Of a stretch of 64,000 nucleotides of DNA, positions 62,951 to 64,000 are shown one piece after another. How positions within the stretch are numbered: the first letter of the stretch is position 1; every line of letters begins with the position of its first letter. Made by a program: the position numbers and the translations under genes. This DNA comes from Actinomycetaceae bacterium. GTDB lineage: Bacteria; Actinomycetota; Actinomycetes; Actinomycetales; Actinomycetaceae. The notes below the pieces were generated by a model, which saw nothing but the letters and a program-made list of their open reading frames with translations, was not told the DNA's origin and searched no databases. The stretch is from NCBI GenBank assembly GCA_030530685.1, contig JAUMUM010000001.1:155843-219842 (forward strand). The letters are read 5' to 3'.

Positions 62951-64000
62951 AGGGCAGCAAGCGCATATCGGTTCTCCCGCGCGACGAGCGCCGGGCCACC
63001 CGCCGCGCACTCGAGCTCCTGCGCATCAGCAAGGCCGGCTTCGTCTGGTCGGTGACCGCCGGCTCTCTCACACTCGTATGCTCGGTGGGTCTGGCGGCGC
63101 TCTCGGCGTGGCTCATTGCCCGCGCGTCGCAGATGCCGCTTATACCCACGCTGACGCTTGCCGCCACGGGCGTTCGGGCCTTCGGCGCAAGCAAGCCAGT
63201 GCTCAGGTACTTCCGGCAGATAGCCGCGCACAGGGTGGCGCTCTACGGCATGTCGAATCTGCGCTCGGCCGTCTACAGGATTTTGGCCGACTCCCCCATC
63301 GACGCCGTGACCTCAATCAGACGCGGGGACCTGCTCGCGCGCACGGGACGCGACGTGTCAGCCGTGGGCGACCTCGTCGTGCGTGCCCTCGACCCGATGG
63401 CGGTGGCGGCGGTCACGAGCCTGTTCAGCGTGGCACTCGTGGCCTTCTTTTCGCCGGCCTGCGCCCTGGCCCTGGCGCTGTGCCTGCTGTGTACGGGCAT
63501 CGCCAGCCCCTACTGCGCCATGCGCGGCGCGCGGATCGCCGAACTCAGCCAGATCGAGGACCGCGCCGAGCTGGCGGCCGTGTCGCTGACCATGCTCGAT
63601 TCGGCCTCCGAGCTTCGCGTCTCGGGCAGACTGTCGGAGCTCGAGGCCGCGGCCGCGAGGGCCGAGGAGCGCATCTTCGCCAATCGCGACGCCGCCGCCC
63701 GTCCGACGGCGCTGGCCACCGCCATCGACTCGCTCGCGATGGGCGCGGCCGTGGTCTCGGCCATCGTCATTGGAGCCGGGCAGCTCGCCGCCGGGCAGCT
63801 GGCGGCCGTGGAGCTAGCGATCGTCGTTCTCACGCCCCTGGCCGCCTTCGAGGCGACCATGCCCCTGGCTGGCGCGGGCATACAACTCGTGCGCTCGGCC
63901 GGCGCCTCGAAGCGGATTGTCGATCTGCTCGATTCGGCCCAGCCGCACGGGGCATCGGCCGGGCCGCGAGAGGCCGACGAGGCCGGTGCCGTAGACGAAG
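62947..64000 (+). CDS. cydC: Thiol exporter ABC subunit CydC, 3' end outside window
   Basis: 351 codons seen; frame is open to the window end. The ATG overlaps the cydD stop (ATGA). Six hydrophobic segments of the membrane domain, with TLAATGVRAFGASKPVLRYFRQIAAHRVALYGM (about 78-110), which is typical for CydC, and SELRVSGRLSELE later. The ATPase half lies beyond the window. Partner of CydD. Confidence 0.92.
   Translation, partial: MKGSKRISVLPRDERRATRRALELLRISKAGFVWSVTAGSLTLVCSVGLAALSAWLIARASQMPLIPTLTLAATGVRAFGASKPVLRYFRQIAAHRVALYGMSNLRSAVYRILADSPIDAVTSIRRGDLLARTGRDVSAVGDLVVRALDPMAVAAVTSLFSVALVAFFSPACALALALCLLCTGIASPYCAMRGARIAELSQIEDRAELAAVSLTMLDSASELRVSGRLSELEAAAARAEERIFANRDAAARPTALATAIDSLAMGAAVVSAIVIGAGQLAAGQLAAVELAIVVLTPLAAFEATMPLAGAGIQLVRSAGASKRIVDLLDSAQPHGASAGPREADEAGAVDE

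Overview
The window is GC-rich DNA from a Gram-positive actinobacterium, most likely of the Actinomycetaceae (Actinomyces/Schaalia-like). This is inferred from four things: an inositol-1-phosphate synthase gene beside a PadR regulator; a Rne/Rng-rplU-rpmA-obgE-proB block with proA-nadD-rsfS close by; a cydABCD cluster; and frequent GTG/TTG starts with 1-4 base overlaps. No database search was possible, so the taxonomy is inference.

Layout. 1-816: 3' part of a Q/G/P-rich membrane protein. 986-14886: a first defence island, less GC-rich than its surroundings. It holds a complete type I restriction-modification operon (hsdM-hsdS-GIY-YIG nuclease-hsdR), a Gabija-like pair (OLD-type ATPase/TOPRIM nuclease plus compact UvrD-like helicase), a fossil of a second HsdR, a coupled DUF3800/toxin-like pair, and an Abi_2 (AbiF-type) HEPN gene preceded by about 250 bases rich in hairpins that may be an abiF-type ncRNA. 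15149-27319: housekeeping and accessory metabolism and efflux. This part has LLM oxidoreductase, a zinc-ribbon protein, two MFS exporters with TetR and ArsR regulators, a GlxA-type regulator with a cysteine hydrolase, an aldo/keto reductase, a TauE/SafE permease, and a class IV aminotransferase divergent from a MerR regulator.

27460-33350: a second defence island on the minus strand. It contains a DUF499 ATPase with Swt1-type HEPN domain, a YhcG/DUF1016 nuclease, a HEPN Abi-like protein, and a 135-residue ORF. That short ORF looks like the start of a helicase joined to the end of a DUF1156-type methylase, i.e. the scar of a large in-frame deletion. Near-identical 45-base hairpin repeats and duplicated gene-start sequences flank the yhcG/abi cargo, and an IS481-type transposase fossil lies just outside.

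34134-43332: PadR and ino1, a LiaSR-like two-component system with a DUF4097 protein, TetR with a VOC protein and twin operators, ArsR with SRPBCC, TfoX-N, DUF2461, and a tRNA-Ala with clear promoter and terminator. 43654-64000: conserved chromosomal backbone. It runs histidine phosphatase, rsfS, a large membrane-anchored low-complexity protein, nadD, proA, trxA, a short LLM-like protein, proB, obgE, rpmA, rplU, an RNase E/G, and cydA-cydB-cydD-cydC (cydC cut by the window end).

The most interesting candidates are the Abi_2 gene with its structured leader, the collapsed DUF499 island with its chimeric ORF and repeat-bounded cargo slot, the DUF3800-toxin-like pair, and 12-bp repeats in hsdS that could retune the restriction target.
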